A stretch of DNA of 64,000 nucleotides from Geothrix edaphica. GTDB lineage: Bacteria > Acidobacteriota > Holophagae > Holophagales > Holophagaceae. The position numbers were made by a program, and so were the translations under genes. Below are positions 7,269-15,826 of the stretch, in pieces (position 1 is the stretch's first letter; each line of letters starts with the position of its first letter). The notes below the pieces were generated by a model. It was not told the origin of the DNA, did no database searches, and saw only the letters and a list, made by a program, of their open reading frames with translations. The stretch is taken from the NCBI RefSeq assembly GCF_030268045.1, contig NZ_BSDC01000003.1, positions 186,001 through 250,000 on the forward strand. The letters are read 5' to 3'.

Positions 7269-7997
7269 ATGGACTGGTTCGCCTGGGATTTTGACCACCC
7301 CGCCTATTTCCAGATCTACGCCGACAAGGCCGCGGACGCCGCTTCGGAAGGACCGGCGCTCGCGGCCCTGCTGGGCCTGCCGCCGGGCAGCCGGGTGCTC
7401 GACCTGCCCTGCGGCTGGGGGCGCCTCCATCCTCACCTGAAGGCCCGGGGCCTGGAGATCATCGGGGGCGACCTGAGCCGCCTGAACCTGCGACGACATG
7501 CCGTAGAACACCCTGCACCCATGGCCCGCCTGGATTTCCGCGACCTGCCCTTCCGCACGGCCTGCGCTGATGGCGTCTTCTGCGCTTACACGAGTTGGGG
7601 CTACTTCACCCAGGACGCCGACAACCTCCGGCAGTTGCGGGAATTCGCCCGCGTGCTGCGGCCCGGCGGGGTCCTCCTCCTGGATCTGGCGGGCCGGAAC
7701 TTCCTCAAGGAGGCCATGACGGGCGTCGCAGGCCAATGGCTGGTGTTCTCCGAGGAGGGCTACGAAGAGCGCGCCACCTGGAGTCGAGACGGCCGGCGCA
7801 TCCGCACCGAACGCCACTGCCAGGGCGAGACCTTCCGCCACGACATCTGGATCCCCACGAACGCGGAAACCCGGGCCGCCCTCGCGGAGGCGGGATTCGG
7901 CGCCGTGGCGGCCTACGGCGGGCTGGACGGACGCCCCTGGACCGCGGAAGCCGAACGGTGGATCTACCGGGCGATCAGGAACGGATGCCCCGGGTAG
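7269..7997 (+). CDS. class I SAM-dependent methyltransferase
   Basis: A 242-residue methyltransferase with the SAM-binding motif VLDLPCGWGRLHPHL (about residues 39-53), an acidic residue at the end of strand 2 (IIGGDLS), and the post-I region DLPFRTACADGVFCAYTSWGY. The family (Methyltransf_11/25) acts on diverse small molecules; the substrate is not predictable. It starts 6 bases after the previous stop codon and is probably co-transcribed with the unknown 6705 gene. Its 3' end overlaps the convergent MFS gene by 23 bases. Confidence 0.85.
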   Translation: MDWFAWDFDHPAYFQIYADKAADAASEGPALAALLGLPPGSRVLDLPCGWGRLHPHLKARGLEIIGGDLSRLNLRRHAVEHPAPMARLDFRDLPFRTACADGVFCAYTSWGYFTQDADNLRQLREFARVLRPGGVLLLDLAGRNFLKEAMTGVAGQWLVFSEEGYEERATWSRDGRRIRTERHCQGETFRHDIWIPTNAETRAALAEAGFGAVAAYGGLDGRPWTAEAERWIYRAIRNGCPG

Positions 7998-9129
7998 CCA
8001 GCAGGTAGACACCGAAGCCCAACCCCGAAAGCCCCATGGCCACCGGCAGGCCCAGGCCCTGCACCAGGGCGCCGCCCACCAGGGGACCCACCATCAGGCC
8101 CACGGAGTAGGCCAGGTTCAGGATGGAGAAGGCCGAGGCGAAGCTCTGGCTGCCCTGGCGCTCCACCTGGTCGGCGACCGCCGGGCTGCAGGGGCTCATG
8201 ATGAAGCTGGCCGTGGCTCCCAGGCCCATCATGGCCACCACCACCATCCAGGGCCTGGGGAGCAGGACCGGGAGCGGGAGCAGGAAGACCGCCAGCACGA
8301 GCCCCATGCGCAGCACCCGCACCCGGCCGATGCGATCCGAGAGGGCCCCCATCAATGGCGAGGTGAAGGTGTGGGCCAGCGCCGCCGCCGCGAAGCAGAG
8401 GCCGATCTGGGTCGCCGACTGGCCCAGGCGCCGGTCCAGATCCAGCGGCAGGGTGGATTCCAGCAGGGCCCACAGGCAGGAACCCAGGGCCATGGCACCG
8501 GCGAAGGCCCGGATGGTCGCGTTGGACAGCAGCTGTCGGAAAGGCAGCTTCAGGCCCTGGCCGGACCCGGTCTCCGGCAGGAGGAAGGCACGGCCCGCCG
8601 CATCCAGGGCCACCAGGCCCGCTCCCAGCACGAAGGGCGCGGTGGGGCCCGCGTGCTGATCGAGGAAGCCGGAGAGCGGCGGTCCGATCAGCACGCCGAG
8701 GTTCGCGGCGGCGAAGGCGGTGCCCATGGCCTTGCCCCGGGATTCGCTGGGAAAGGTGTCCGCCAGCAGGGCCATGCCTGGAAGCCAAGTGGCCGCCCCC
8801 GCCACGCCCTGGAGGAAGCGGGCCAGCACCAGCAGCCAGTACTGTCTCGACATGGCGAAGACCAGGGTGGTGATCCCCAGTCCCGCCAAGCCCCAGAGCA
8901 TGGGCGCCCGGCGGCCGAACCGGTCCGTCAGGACGGCCACCGGGAACGTGGCCAGCAGCAGGGCCACGGCATAGCTGCCGAAGAGGATCCCCACCTCCAT
9001 CTGGTTCAGGTGCAGGTCCCGCGCGTACCGCGGCAGCAGCGGCACCAGCAGGTAGTAGAGGAGCATGTCCACGTGGAAGGCCAGGGCCGTCACGAGGAGC
9101 GCGGCGGTGGGGGGAGCGGGGCGGCGCAT
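7975..9129 (-). CDS. MFS transporter
   Basis: A 384-residue major facilitator superfamily permease with about 12 membrane segments. The loop 2-3 motif appears as TDRFGRRAPMLWGLAG (about 67-82) and a second-half counterpart as GALSDRIGRVRVLRMG. The N-terminal half is similar to drug/proton antiporters of the 12-helix group, such as Bcr/TetA-like exporters. The substrate is unknown. It runs leftward and overlaps the methyltransferase 3' end; the GNAT gene lies 15 bases upstream on the same strand, so these two may form an operon. Confidence 0.87.
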   Translation of the reverse strand: MRRPAPPTAALLVTALAFHVDMLLYYLLVPLLPRYARDLHLNQMEVGILFGSYAVALLLATFPVAVLTDRFGRRAPMLWGLAGLGITTLVFAMSRQYWLLVLARFLQGVAGAATWLPGMALLADTFPSESRGKAMGTAFAAANLGVLIGPPLSGFLDQHAGPTAPFVLGAGLVALDAAGRAFLLPETGSGQGLKLPFRQLLSNATIRAFAGAMALGSCLWALLESTLPLDLDRRLGQSATQIGLCFAAAALAHTFTSPLMGALSDRIGRVRVLRMGLVLAVFLLPLPVLLPRPWMVVVAMMGLGATASFIMSPCSPAVADQVERQGSQSFASAFSILNLAYSVGLMVGPLVGGALVQGLGLPVAMGLSGLGFGVYLLATRGIRS

Positions 9130-9144
9130 CCCCCCACTATCGCG

Positions 9145-9900
9145 TCAGTCCCGCGCCATCTCCACCTTCGGATAGGCCACGTGGAAGCCGCAGCCTTCAT
9201 AGGACTTCTGGCTGGCGGTGCCCGGAGCAGTGGACGCGCAGGCGAGGGCGCAGCCCCGTTCCCACGCAAAGGCCAGGCGTGCGTGGATGAGCGCCTTCTG
9301 CAGGCCCCGGCCCCGGTAGCGGGGGAGCACGCCATCGCCTGACAGCAGCGCCACGCCCTCCACGATCCCCAGCATGCCGCCGCCGGCAGGTTCCCCGTCC
9401 ACGAAGGCGAGGAAGCCCCAGGCATCCGAGGTATCCAGCGGCACCTCGAACGGCGGCTCCAGCTTGCGCCAGTCGTCACGCCCCAGAAAACCCGCGCAGA
9501 CGACCCGGTTGTAGAGCAGGGCCTCCGCGGGTTCGGCCCGGCGGACGGCGGCGGAGGGTGGCGCCTCCCCGCCGGCCAGGGCCCGCACCCACAGCTGCTG
9601 GAACTGGTGGAGGCGATACCCCCGGCGCGCCAGCAGCGGCCAGAGCGACGGGTCCGCGGCGGGGCTCAGCTCCAGGATGATGGGCGAACCAAGGAAGGCC
9701 TCGACGGCCTCCAGCTCCGGTCCGGTGATCGGGTCGATCAGGCCCAGGGCCTGGTTGAGGGGATGGGCCTCGCCGCGGAAGTGCGCGAAGCCGCCGCCCA
9801 CGGGGAGGCTGCGACCGCCGGCGGCCTGGTTGAAGCGCTCGTTCTGGAGGGCCTGGGCGCGCTCGAGGCGGCGGGCCAGGCAGGTCAAGTCATGGAACAT
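9145..9900 (-). CDS. GNAT-family N-acetyltransferase
   Basis: A 251-residue protein whose C-terminal half carries the acetyl-CoA-binding motif LPRYRGRGLQKALIHARL (motif A, Q/RxxGxG/A) followed by ASTAPGTASQKSYEGCGF (motif B), the usual end of a GNAT domain. The N-terminal half is a less conserved domain, as in two-domain GNATs. The ATG at 9900 has GGAG 6 bases upstream; an open extension to 9963 lacks a ribosome-binding site. It lies directly upstream of the MFS exporter. Such pairs sometimes combine modification and export of the same compound, but that is only a suggestion. Confidence 0.82.
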   Translation of the reverse strand: MFHDLTCLARRLERAQALQNERFNQAAGGRSLPVGGGFAHFRGEAHPLNQALGLIDPITGPELEAVEAFLGSPIILELSPAADPSLWPLLARRGYRLHQFQQLWVRALAGGEAPPSAAVRRAEPAEALLYNRVVCAGFLGRDDWRKLEPPFEVPLDTSDAWGFLAFVDGEPAGGGMLGIVEGVALLSGDGVLPRYRGRGLQKALIHARLAFAWERGCALACASTAPGTASQKSYEGCGFHVAYPKVEMARD

Positions 9901-10104
9901 GGGAAGCTCCGAAAAGGGATGGTTCGCCCGCCCGGAGGCGCAGCGGCGATGGGCTCGCGGCACGCCCTTGTCTCAGCCCAGGCGCAGGGCCCCGACGCCA
10001 AGTCCAGGCGCGGAACCTACGGAATGACAGAAGCGGGTCAGAGGCCTATCCAGAGAAGCCACCAGCATAGCTGAATCTTCGACGGAGCCCTGGAGGACGT
10101 AAAC

Positions 10105-10126
10105 ACGGCCCCCTCGCGGGGGCCGT
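10105..10126 (-). terminator. rnpB terminator hairpin
   Basis: ACGGCCCCC (10105-10113) pairs perfectly with GGGGGCCGT (10118-10126) around a TCGC loop. On the minus strand a short GTTTA follows, a weak U-tract. It abuts the 3' end of the RNase P RNA, which supports its role as the transcript end. Confidence 0.65.
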
Positions 10127-10482
10127 GGTGGATCGGTAAGCCGGGTTCTGTCGTGGGACGTCATTCCTCTGGGATGGATGTCGCCATCCAACTCAAGCGA
10201 CCTACCCGCCGGCTCGGTCGGGTCAACCCTCGCCGCTTGCGCGGTGCGCCGGCCTATTTGGTCTTGCTCCCTGGGGGGTTTACCGTGCCCGTCCTGTTGC
10301 CAGTCCGGCGGTGGGCTCTTACCCCACCGTTTCACCCTTGCCTGTGATCCGAGGATCCATCGGCGGTCTGCTCTCTGTTGCACTTTCCGTCGGGTCGCCC
10401 CGCCCTGGTGTTACCAGGCCCAGCACCCTGTGGAGCCCGGACTTTCCTCTGCCCTTGCGAGCAGCGACGCCCTGATCCACAA
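10126..10482 (-). ncRNA. rnpB: RNase P RNA, bacterial type A
   Basis: The catalytic RNA that removes 5' leaders of tRNA precursors. Read on the minus strand it contains the universal GAGGAAAGTCCGGGCTCC near the 5' end, GACGGAAAGTGCAACAGAGA, GGTGAAACGGTGGGGTAAGAG, and ACAGAACCCGGCTTA near the 3' end, in the right order. The closing helix P1 can be drawn between 10474-10482 and 10126-10134 (TTGTGGATC with GATCCACCA). The size of about 357 bases fits type A. The 5' end lies 20 bases after the exbD stop codon, so its promoter is inside exbD or it is processed from the tonB-exbD transcript. Ends are approximate. Confidence 0.96.
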
Positions 10483-10501
10483 GGGTCGAGGCTAGCACGA
10501 T

Positions 10502-10876
10502 CTAGGAGCTTTCCGGCGTGGCGATCAGGGCGGGCAGCACGTCCGGCCGGCCCGCCTTGACGGCGTCGAGGACGCCCGTGGCCCGGTGGAGCGGGAGCGA
10601 GGGGTGGACCCGGAGGACCACCTTCCCGGTCGTCGCGTGGATCCGCGCGGGCAGCTCAGCCAGGGTGATCGTCACGCCGTCCAGGTCGAGGGAGCCGTCC
10701 GCCGCGAGGGTGAGGCGGAGGAGCGGTCCCGGAACCCCTGCCCCGACGCCCCCGGGGAGAGAGGCGTCGAGGGCCCGGGGCAGCACCGGCACCAGGACGA
10801 TGAAGACGATCAGGAGGACGAGCACGATGTCCACCAGGGGCGTGATGTTGATGTCGCTGCGGATCTTCGTAGCCAT
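10502..10876 (-). CDS. exbD: ExbD/TolR biopolymer transport protein
   Basis: A 124-residue ExbD/TolR-type protein: a short cytoplasmic start (MATKIRSDINITPLVDIVLV) with the conserved D of the NITPLVD motif in the single membrane helix (about 13-33), then a periplasmic domain ending in the PDVLPALIATP-like tail. With ExbB and TonB it converts proton motive force into energy for outer-membrane transport. The partner TonB is the next gene upstream, 7 bases away. No ExbB is encoded anywhere in the window, so it must come from elsewhere. Confidence 0.92.
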   Translation of the reverse strand: MATKIRSDINITPLVDIVLVLLIVFIVLVPVLPRALDASLPGGVGAGVPGPLLRLTLAADGSLDLDGVTITLAELPARIHATTGKVVLRVHPSLPLHRATGVLDAVKAGRPDVLPALIATPESS

Positions 10877-10883
10877 GCCGTCC

Positions 10884-11639
10884 TCACTTCAACCGGAAGT
10901 TCAGGATGAGCCGGAAGCTTGCGGCCACGGGCCGCCCATCCAGGTGCGCCGGCTCGAAGCGCCACTGCCGGGCGGCCTGCATGGCGGCCTCCTGGAGGGC
11001 CGGGTGGCCATCAAGGGCGCGCACCTGCATGGGCACGCCCCGGTCGTCCACGGTCATCATCAGCACCACCGTGCCCTGGATCCGGGCCCGCCGCGCCGGC
11101 TCCGGATAGAGAGGATCCACGCGGCTGAGGATGGCCGGTGCGGTCGCGGAGAAGTCGTGGATCACCGGGCCGGTGGCGGGGCCCGAGGCAAACCCGGAGG
11201 CTGGAACCACCGGACCCGGAAGCACCGGTCCAGACCCGGGAACCTCGAAACGACGATCCGTGGTGGGCAGGCCGGCGGCGGGTTCCTGAGGATCCGCGCG
11301 GCTGGGCGTGGTCGCGGCTGTGGCGACCAGGCTCCCGCCGCCTGAACCGGCGACGGCGGGTGCCGTGCGCTCAATGGGACGCGGCCGTGGCGGCCCGTCG
11401 AGCTCCACCGGCCGCCAGGGAGGCGTGGGCTGGAGTACGGGCGGCAGGACCGCCTTGGGCGCGAAGGAAGCGATGGCCATCGCCCCGCCGACGAGGAGGA
11501 GGTAGGCCAATCCGGACAGCGAGGCCGCGCGGAGGGTGTCGGAAGGTGGCGCCGAAGCCAGGACGGCGTGCGGCTGGAGGGTGGGTGGGAGGTCCGGGAA
11601 CGCAGGCCCCCGGCCGCGCCGGAGCGCGAAGTTGGACAT
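10884..11639 (-). CDS. tonB: energy transducer TonB
   Basis: A 251-residue TonB-family protein: one N-terminal membrane anchor (about 41-62), a Pro-rich periplasmic linker, and a C-terminal TonB domain (about 165-251) with the typical DPLYPEPARRARIQGTVVL start and WRFEPAHLDGRPVAA ending. It links the inner-membrane ExbBD motor to outer-membrane receptors. The ATG at 11639 is preceded by AGGAGA; an open extension upstream has no ribosome-binding site. It forms a two-gene unit with exbD behind a promoter at 11774-11801. No TonB-dependent receptor is in the window. Confidence 0.9.
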   Translation of the reverse strand: MSNFALRRGRGPAFPDLPPTLQPHAVLASAPPSDTLRAASLSGLAYLLLVGGAMAIASFAPKAVLPPVLQPTPPWRPVELDGPPRPRPIERTAPAVAGSGGGSLVATAATTPSRADPQEPAAGLPTTDRRFEVPGSGPVLPGPVVPASGFASGPATGPVIHDFSATAPAILSRVDPLYPEPARRARIQGTVVLMMTVDDRGVPMQVRALDGHPALQEAAMQAARQWRFEPAHLDGRPVAASFRLILNFRLK

Positions 11640-11773
11640 GGGATCTCCTGTGGGTGGCGCCTGTGGCCTCCCGCAGATCCCACAGCCGCCATGGGTGGCG
11701 GACATCGGTTGGCGGCAATCCCGGGCCCTGGATCACGCACCGTCTGGAGGAGGTCCAAAGATCGCTTGAATCA

Positions 11774-11801
11774 GGTATCGGCGGCGCGCAACGGCTGTCA
11801 A
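11774..11801 (-). promoter_or_regulatory. promoter of tonB-exbD
   Basis: On the minus strand a perfect TTGACA (-35, 11796-11801) is followed after 16 bases by GATACC (-10, 11774-11779). It gives a leader of roughly 130 bases before the tonB ATG. Only the -35 box is close to consensus. Confidence 0.5.
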
Positions 11802-11905
11802 GGCACCTACCTGGATTAAGGACACCTCAGCGGGCTCGACGCTGCCGCGCGAGGATGGCGCGACGTCCTGCCGGGCCTTTCAACAACCCCGCTTCCCTCC
11901 ATCCA

Positions 11906-14470
11906 TCACGCCGACGGCAGCGGCAGGGCCCAGCCTTTCCGCTGGAGCTCCTCCAGCAGGTTCCAGGCCGCGCGGTAGGGATCTCCAGCGCGCGCCTCCA
12001 GCACGTCGTGCTGGAGGCGCGCACGGAGCGGCGCCAAGTCGGGATGGTGAGCATCCGCCAGGCCGGCACCGGCCTGGAAGAGCCGCAGGAGCAGGGCCTC
12101 GGGGTGGGCATGGCCCAAGCCGACGGCACAGAGGATGGCGCCGCCGTCCCCCTCCACCGCCCCGGCCCCGAGGAGGCGATCACGGAGCGGCTGGAGGTCC
12201 GCGGGATCGGCCCCGAGGCCCACGGAACGCACGGCCGGTCGGCCGTCGAGGCCGTCACCCGCCCCGCCATCGGCCAGCCAGGGACAGGGCGGACGGTACC
12301 CCTCGTAGGGAAGCCACGGCAGGAAGCTCTCATGCTGCGGATCGTTGCGGACCCAGGTGTGGACCAGGCGCGTGAGGTCGAGCCTGTGGGCCGGATCCAT
12401 GTCCGGTCCGCACCAGAGGAGGCGTTGCACCTGAGCTGCCCTGGCCTCCGCTTCCCGGAAGGGGCCGTCCCAGTCCGCGGCATCCACGGGCATCTCGAGC
12501 CCGAGCCCAGCCAGGAAGACGGGAAGCCCGGGATAGGGGAAGGGCAGCCGGAGCTCGACGCCTTCGGCCGAGACCCGCACATCGGTGCCTGGCAGGCAGG
12601 CCCGCAGGAGGCTCTCCCGGAGAACCTCCTGGAGGGAGAGCCGATGGCCCTCGGTCCTCAGCTTCTCGATCAGCTCCAGCTGCCACACCCGCCCATCCCG
12701 GTCGCAGGACCAGTGCTCCACGGCGGAGGGTTCGGGGCGGCCGAGGGGATCCAGGCCCAGCAGAAGCATCCAGACCCCTCCGGCCGGATGGGGGCGGCCG
12801 ACCGGCAGCTGCCGACCCCCGCCTTCCAGCAGGCGCGCGTGCCGCTGCGCCCGGGCCCAGGCGGCGCGGTTCCACATGGGATCGGCGGCCTGGTCCGGAC
12901 TGAGCAGGCGGGCCAGGTCCCCGGAGGTGAGCTGGCGGTAGGCTTCGCTCTGGCGCAGCAGCTGGTGGCCCTGGAGGATCTTCCAGATCTCCTCGACGCT
13001 CTTCCGGCTGATCTGGGAGAGCCCACGGCCCACTTCAGCCGTGTGCCTTCCGATCCGGAACAGCTGCTCCACCTCCACCGCAGCCCGGGCCTCCAGGCCC
13101 CACTGGCTGCCCAGGGCCGACTGGAGGGCCGACGAGCACTCACCCACTTGATAGAGGGACTGCCCGGCCCGCTCCGAGGCTTCCCGCACCTGGCCCACGA
13201 GGCCGGCATGGGCTTCCAGCAACCGCTCCATGTCCTGCCCCTGCCGATCCAGGTGGCCCGCCACGTGGAGGAGTTCCTGGATGCCCGCCTTCAGGTTCTG
13301 GGTCACCTCCTGGAGTTCCCACAGCCCCGAGCTCTCCCGCTCCATGCCCAGCTGGTGCTCATCCAGGGCGCGGCCCAGTTCCGCCGCCCCCTCGGAGGTC
13401 TGGTCGGCCAGGCCCCGGAGGCGCCCCCCGATGGCCTGCATGCCCACCCCGCCGCCGACCTGCTGCGCCAGGATCGCCGCGTTCACCGCCAGCAGCCCGG
13501 TCTGCTGGGCCGCCTGGTCGATGGTGTGGATGGCCCCCTGCGCCCCTCCGAAGGAGGCGATGCGGCGCTGCGATTCGACCCGGAAGGCCTCGATGCGCCG
13601 GGCCAGGGCCTCGGCCCGGTCCCTCACCCCGTCGGCCGAGGTCCGGAAGCGCCGGAGCTGCTCCGCGCGGGCCTTCGTCTCTTCCAGGAGTCTCGGCGTA
13701 TGGGCCGCCAGGCCCTTGACCGCCAGGTCCAGGCGCGCGCCCTGGCGGACCCCGGCATCCGCCAGGCGGCCCAGTGCCTCCTCCTCCTTCCGCAGCCGCG
13801 GGAAGGTGTCCTGGAACTCCCGCATCAGCGCCTCGACCTGGCGCAGCCGGGCCTGGGCCTGCTCCAGGGCGGCACCGAAGGCCTGGCCCTGGAGGCGATG
13901 CTGATCGGCCCTGAGCCGCTGCTCCAGCTCGATCTGGCCGAATTTCAGGGAGCCCTCCATCGCCTCCCGGAGATCCTGGCCGTAGGTTGCCAGCCGTTCC
14001 CCAGCCGTGGTCCGCGCGGAGCGGTCCTCGATCGCCTGCTGCTGGACCTGCCCCAGGACGCCATCCAGCTCGGCCCATTCCCGGACCACCGCCTGGTGGA
14101 GGGAAGCCAGGTGCCCGCCGATCTGCCGGCTCTCTCCGAGCAGGCTGTTCAGGGCCGCCGCCACCTGGCGGCCCTCCTCCCTCAGGCCCGCCGGGGACGC
14201 AAGCGGGGTGCGATCCCCCTGGAGGATCCGACCGGCCCAGTCGGACAGGAACCGCTCCGGGGCCAGGTCCCGCTGCCAGGCGAACCACCGCCGGCCCAGC
14301 TGCACCAGCCCCGCGGCCACCATCATCAGGACCGCAGCCTCGCCGGGCCGCAACAGGGCCGAGGCCTGGAACAGGAAGTAGGCCGCGACCCCCAGGAAGG
14401 GCAGGATCACCAGATCCCCCATCCAGCGGCGGATCCCACGGTGTTTCATGAAGGAGCCGCCCAGATCCAT
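11906..14470 (-). CDS. large methyl-accepting-chemotaxis-like coiled-coil protein, divergent
   Basis: An 854-residue protein with two N-terminal membrane helices (about residues 20-50), a long alpha-helical coiled coil, and a stretch near residues 325-375 that resembles the MCP signalling hairpin tip (IDQAAQQTGLLAVNAAILAQQVGGGVGMQAI, split here only in description). Canonical MCPs read QTNLLALNAAIEAARAGE with GRGFAVVA; here Glu and several tip residues differ, and the periplasmic sensor loop is essentially missing. The last 250 residues are a separate region of unknown fold, with Trp- and Pro-rich segments. The ATG at 14470 has GAGG upstream. No che genes are nearby, so the role may be structural or non-chemotactic. 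Confidence 0.65.
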   Translation of the reverse strand: MDLGGSFMKHRGIRRWMGDLVILPFLGVAAYFLFQASALLRPGEAAVLMMVAAGLVQLGRRWFAWQRDLAPERFLSDWAGRILQGDRTPLASPAGLREEGRQVAAALNSLLGESRQIGGHLASLHQAVVREWAELDGVLGQVQQQAIEDRSARTTAGERLATYGQDLREAMEGSLKFGQIELEQRLRADQHRLQGQAFGAALEQAQARLRQVEALMREFQDTFPRLRKEEEALGRLADAGVRQGARLDLAVKGLAAHTPRLLEETKARAEQLRRFRTSADGVRDRAEALARRIEAFRVESQRRIASFGGAQGAIHTIDQAAQQTGLLAVNAAILAQQVGGGVGMQAIGGRLRGLADQTSEGAAELGRALDEHQLGMERESSGLWELQEVTQNLKAGIQELLHVAGHLDRQGQDMERLLEAHAGLVGQVREASERAGQSLYQVGECSSALQSALGSQWGLEARAAVEVEQLFRIGRHTAEVGRGLSQISRKSVEEIWKILQGHQLLRQSEAYRQLTSGDLARLLSPDQAADPMWNRAAWARAQRHARLLEGGGRQLPVGRPHPAGGVWMLLLGLDPLGRPEPSAVEHWSCDRDGRVWQLELIEKLRTEGHRLSLQEVLRESLLRACLPGTDVRVSAEGVELRLPFPYPGLPVFLAGLGLEMPVDAADWDGPFREAEARAAQVQRLLWCGPDMDPAHRLDLTRLVHTWVRNDPQHESFLPWLPYEGYRPPCPWLADGGAGDGLDGRPAVRSVGLGADPADLQPLRDRLLGAGAVEGDGGAILCAVGLGHAHPEALLLRLFQAGAGLADAHHPDLAPLRARLQHDVLEARAGDPYRAAWNLLEELQRKGWALPLPSA

Positions 14471-14523
14471 GCCCAACCTCAAGTCATGGCATAGCATCGG
14501 CCTGAAGACCGCTCAGGCCAAAT

Positions 14524-15261
14524 TTAGAGCGTCCGCCACAGGACCTCGTAGCTCCGCAGGCTGCCCCCCAGCTCCTGGAGGAGCCGGGCCCGGAGCAGGG
14601 CCGTGAGGACGGCCTGCGCCTCGTCGGCAGGATCCAGGCGGGGAGCCGTCTCGGCGCCGCCGGTCCTGAGCCGGCGCAGATACTCCCGGGCCCCGGGCGG
14701 CAGGGCCTCCACGGGGTCCACGGGCGTGCAGGCGGTACAGCACCAGCCGTGGTCGGGGCTGAGCAGGGCCAGGGGCGCACTTTCGTTCCCGCAGCGCCCG
14801 CAGACCCGCGGATGGGGCAGCAGGCCCAGGCAGTGCAGCAGCCAGTGCTCGGCATAGGCCAGGATGCCCAGGGCATTGTCCGGATCGGCCTTGAGGGCCC
14901 GCCCGCAGGCGCTGAGCAGGCGGTAGAGACGGTCGTCCTCCACGCCCTCCCTGGCCACGCGGTCGAAGAGGTCCGCCAGGCAGGCCATCACCAGGCTGGC
15001 TTCGAGGTGCCCCAGCGTGAGGGGGCTGAAGGCCAGCTCGCAGCGCGTGACCCGCTTCAGTTCGGTCTGTTCCTTCCCGAAGAAGCTCACCCGCACCATG
15101 CCCAGGGGCTCGAAGGCCGCCACCCACTTCGCCGTGGGCTTCTTCACGCCCTTGGCCAGGCCCGACAGCCGCTCGCCATGCTCGGAGAGGAAGGACACCA
15201 CGGCCCCGCCCTCCGCGAAGGGCACGGCCTTGAGGACGATGGCGGAGCAGGTGCGGATCAC
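14524..15261 (-). CDS. recO: DNA repair protein RecO
   Basis: RecO binds SSB and single-stranded DNA and, with RecR, loads RecA in recombinational repair. The 245-residue product has the N-terminal OB fold (SAIVLKAVPFAEGGAVVSFL ... HGERLSGLAKGVKK), the helical middle part, and a four-Cys zinc site (CGRCG ... CCTAC). I chose GTG at 15261 because the OB fold begins right after it and no later start preserves it; the preceding GGAAAG is very close to the GTG, so the ribosome-binding site is poor. It lies just upstream of the MCP-like gene on the same strand, 53 bases apart. Confidence 0.9.
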   Translation of the reverse strand: MIRTCSAIVLKAVPFAEGGAVVSFLSEHGERLSGLAKGVKKPTAKWVAAFEPLGMVRVSFFGKEQTELKRVTRCELAFSPLTLGHLEASLVMACLADLFDRVAREGVEDDRLYRLLSACGRALKADPDNALGILAYAEHWLLHCLGLLPHPRVCGRCGNESAPLALLSPDHGWCCTACTPVDPVEALPPGAREYLRRLRTGGAETAPRLDPADEAQAVLTALLRARLLQELGGSLRSYEVLWRTL

Positions 15262-15348
15262 CTTTCCAGTCTGCCCGGAATCAACCGAAGTCCCGGATCC
15301 GTGTCTCACATGACGAGGCTCGTGAATGGGCCCGTCAAGGAGGTGGTC

Positions 15349-15795
15349 ATGACACACCTGTTCCGATCCTTCGCCATCCTCGCCCTCGCCGCCCTGCCCA
15401 GCCTGGCCCAGCCCGGACCGGGCCCCCGGGAGGGGCGCCACCTGGCCCGGGCCCTGAACCTCACCGAGGCCCAGCAGACCGGCATCCAGGCCATCCACGA
15501 AAAGCACCGGCCGGACATGGTCCTCCGCCGGGAGGCCGCGCGCCGGGCCCAGTCCGACCTTCGCCAGGCGCTCCAGGATCCCGCCACGCCCGAAGCCCAG
15601 CTCCGCACCCTGCATGACAAGGCCTCCTCGGCCCGCTTCGACCTGCTGCTGGCGGGCCGGGCCATCCACCAGGAAGTGCAGGCCCTGCTCACGCCGGAGC
15701 AGCGGGCGAAGGCCGCCGAGCTGCGGGCCACCCGCCGGGCCCATCGCCAGGAGCGCGTCCGCCACTTCCGCATGGCCATGGGGATGGCCGGCTGA
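15349..15795 (+). CDS. Spy/CpxP-like periplasmic protein
   Basis: A 148-residue secreted protein with a signal peptide (hydrophobic residues 6-18, cleavage near ALPSLAQP). The mature part is all-helical with the repeated LTxxQ-type motif: LNLTEAQQTGIQAIHEKHRP and later LLTPEQRAKAAEL, as in the Spy/CpxP and periplasmic heavy-metal-sensor (CnrX/ZraP) families. Such proteins act as ATP-independent periplasmic chaperones or metal-binding regulators. The ATG has a strong AAGGAGG. It starts 32 bases before the end of nothing else on this strand and is followed by the transglutaminase-like gene 32 bases later, so both may be co-expressed. Confidence 0.75.
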   Translation: MTHLFRSFAILALAALPSLAQPGPGPREGRHLARALNLTEAQQTGIQAIHEKHRPDMVLRREAARRAQSDLRQALQDPATPEAQLRTLHDKASSARFDLLLAGRAIHQEVQALLTPEQRAKAAELRATRRAHRQERVRHFRMAMGMAG

Positions 15796-15826
15796 TCCAC
15801 CCTCCGCTGGCCGGTAGACTGGGGGG

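Noticed and set aside
11138-14494. A 1118-codon open frame on the plus strand opposite the MCP-like gene.
   Set aside because: It is antisense to a gene with coiled-coil and MCP features and reads as low-complexity Gln/Gly/Arg/Leu. High GC content makes such open shadows common; others are 17705-19972 (minus) and 51656-54385 (plus).
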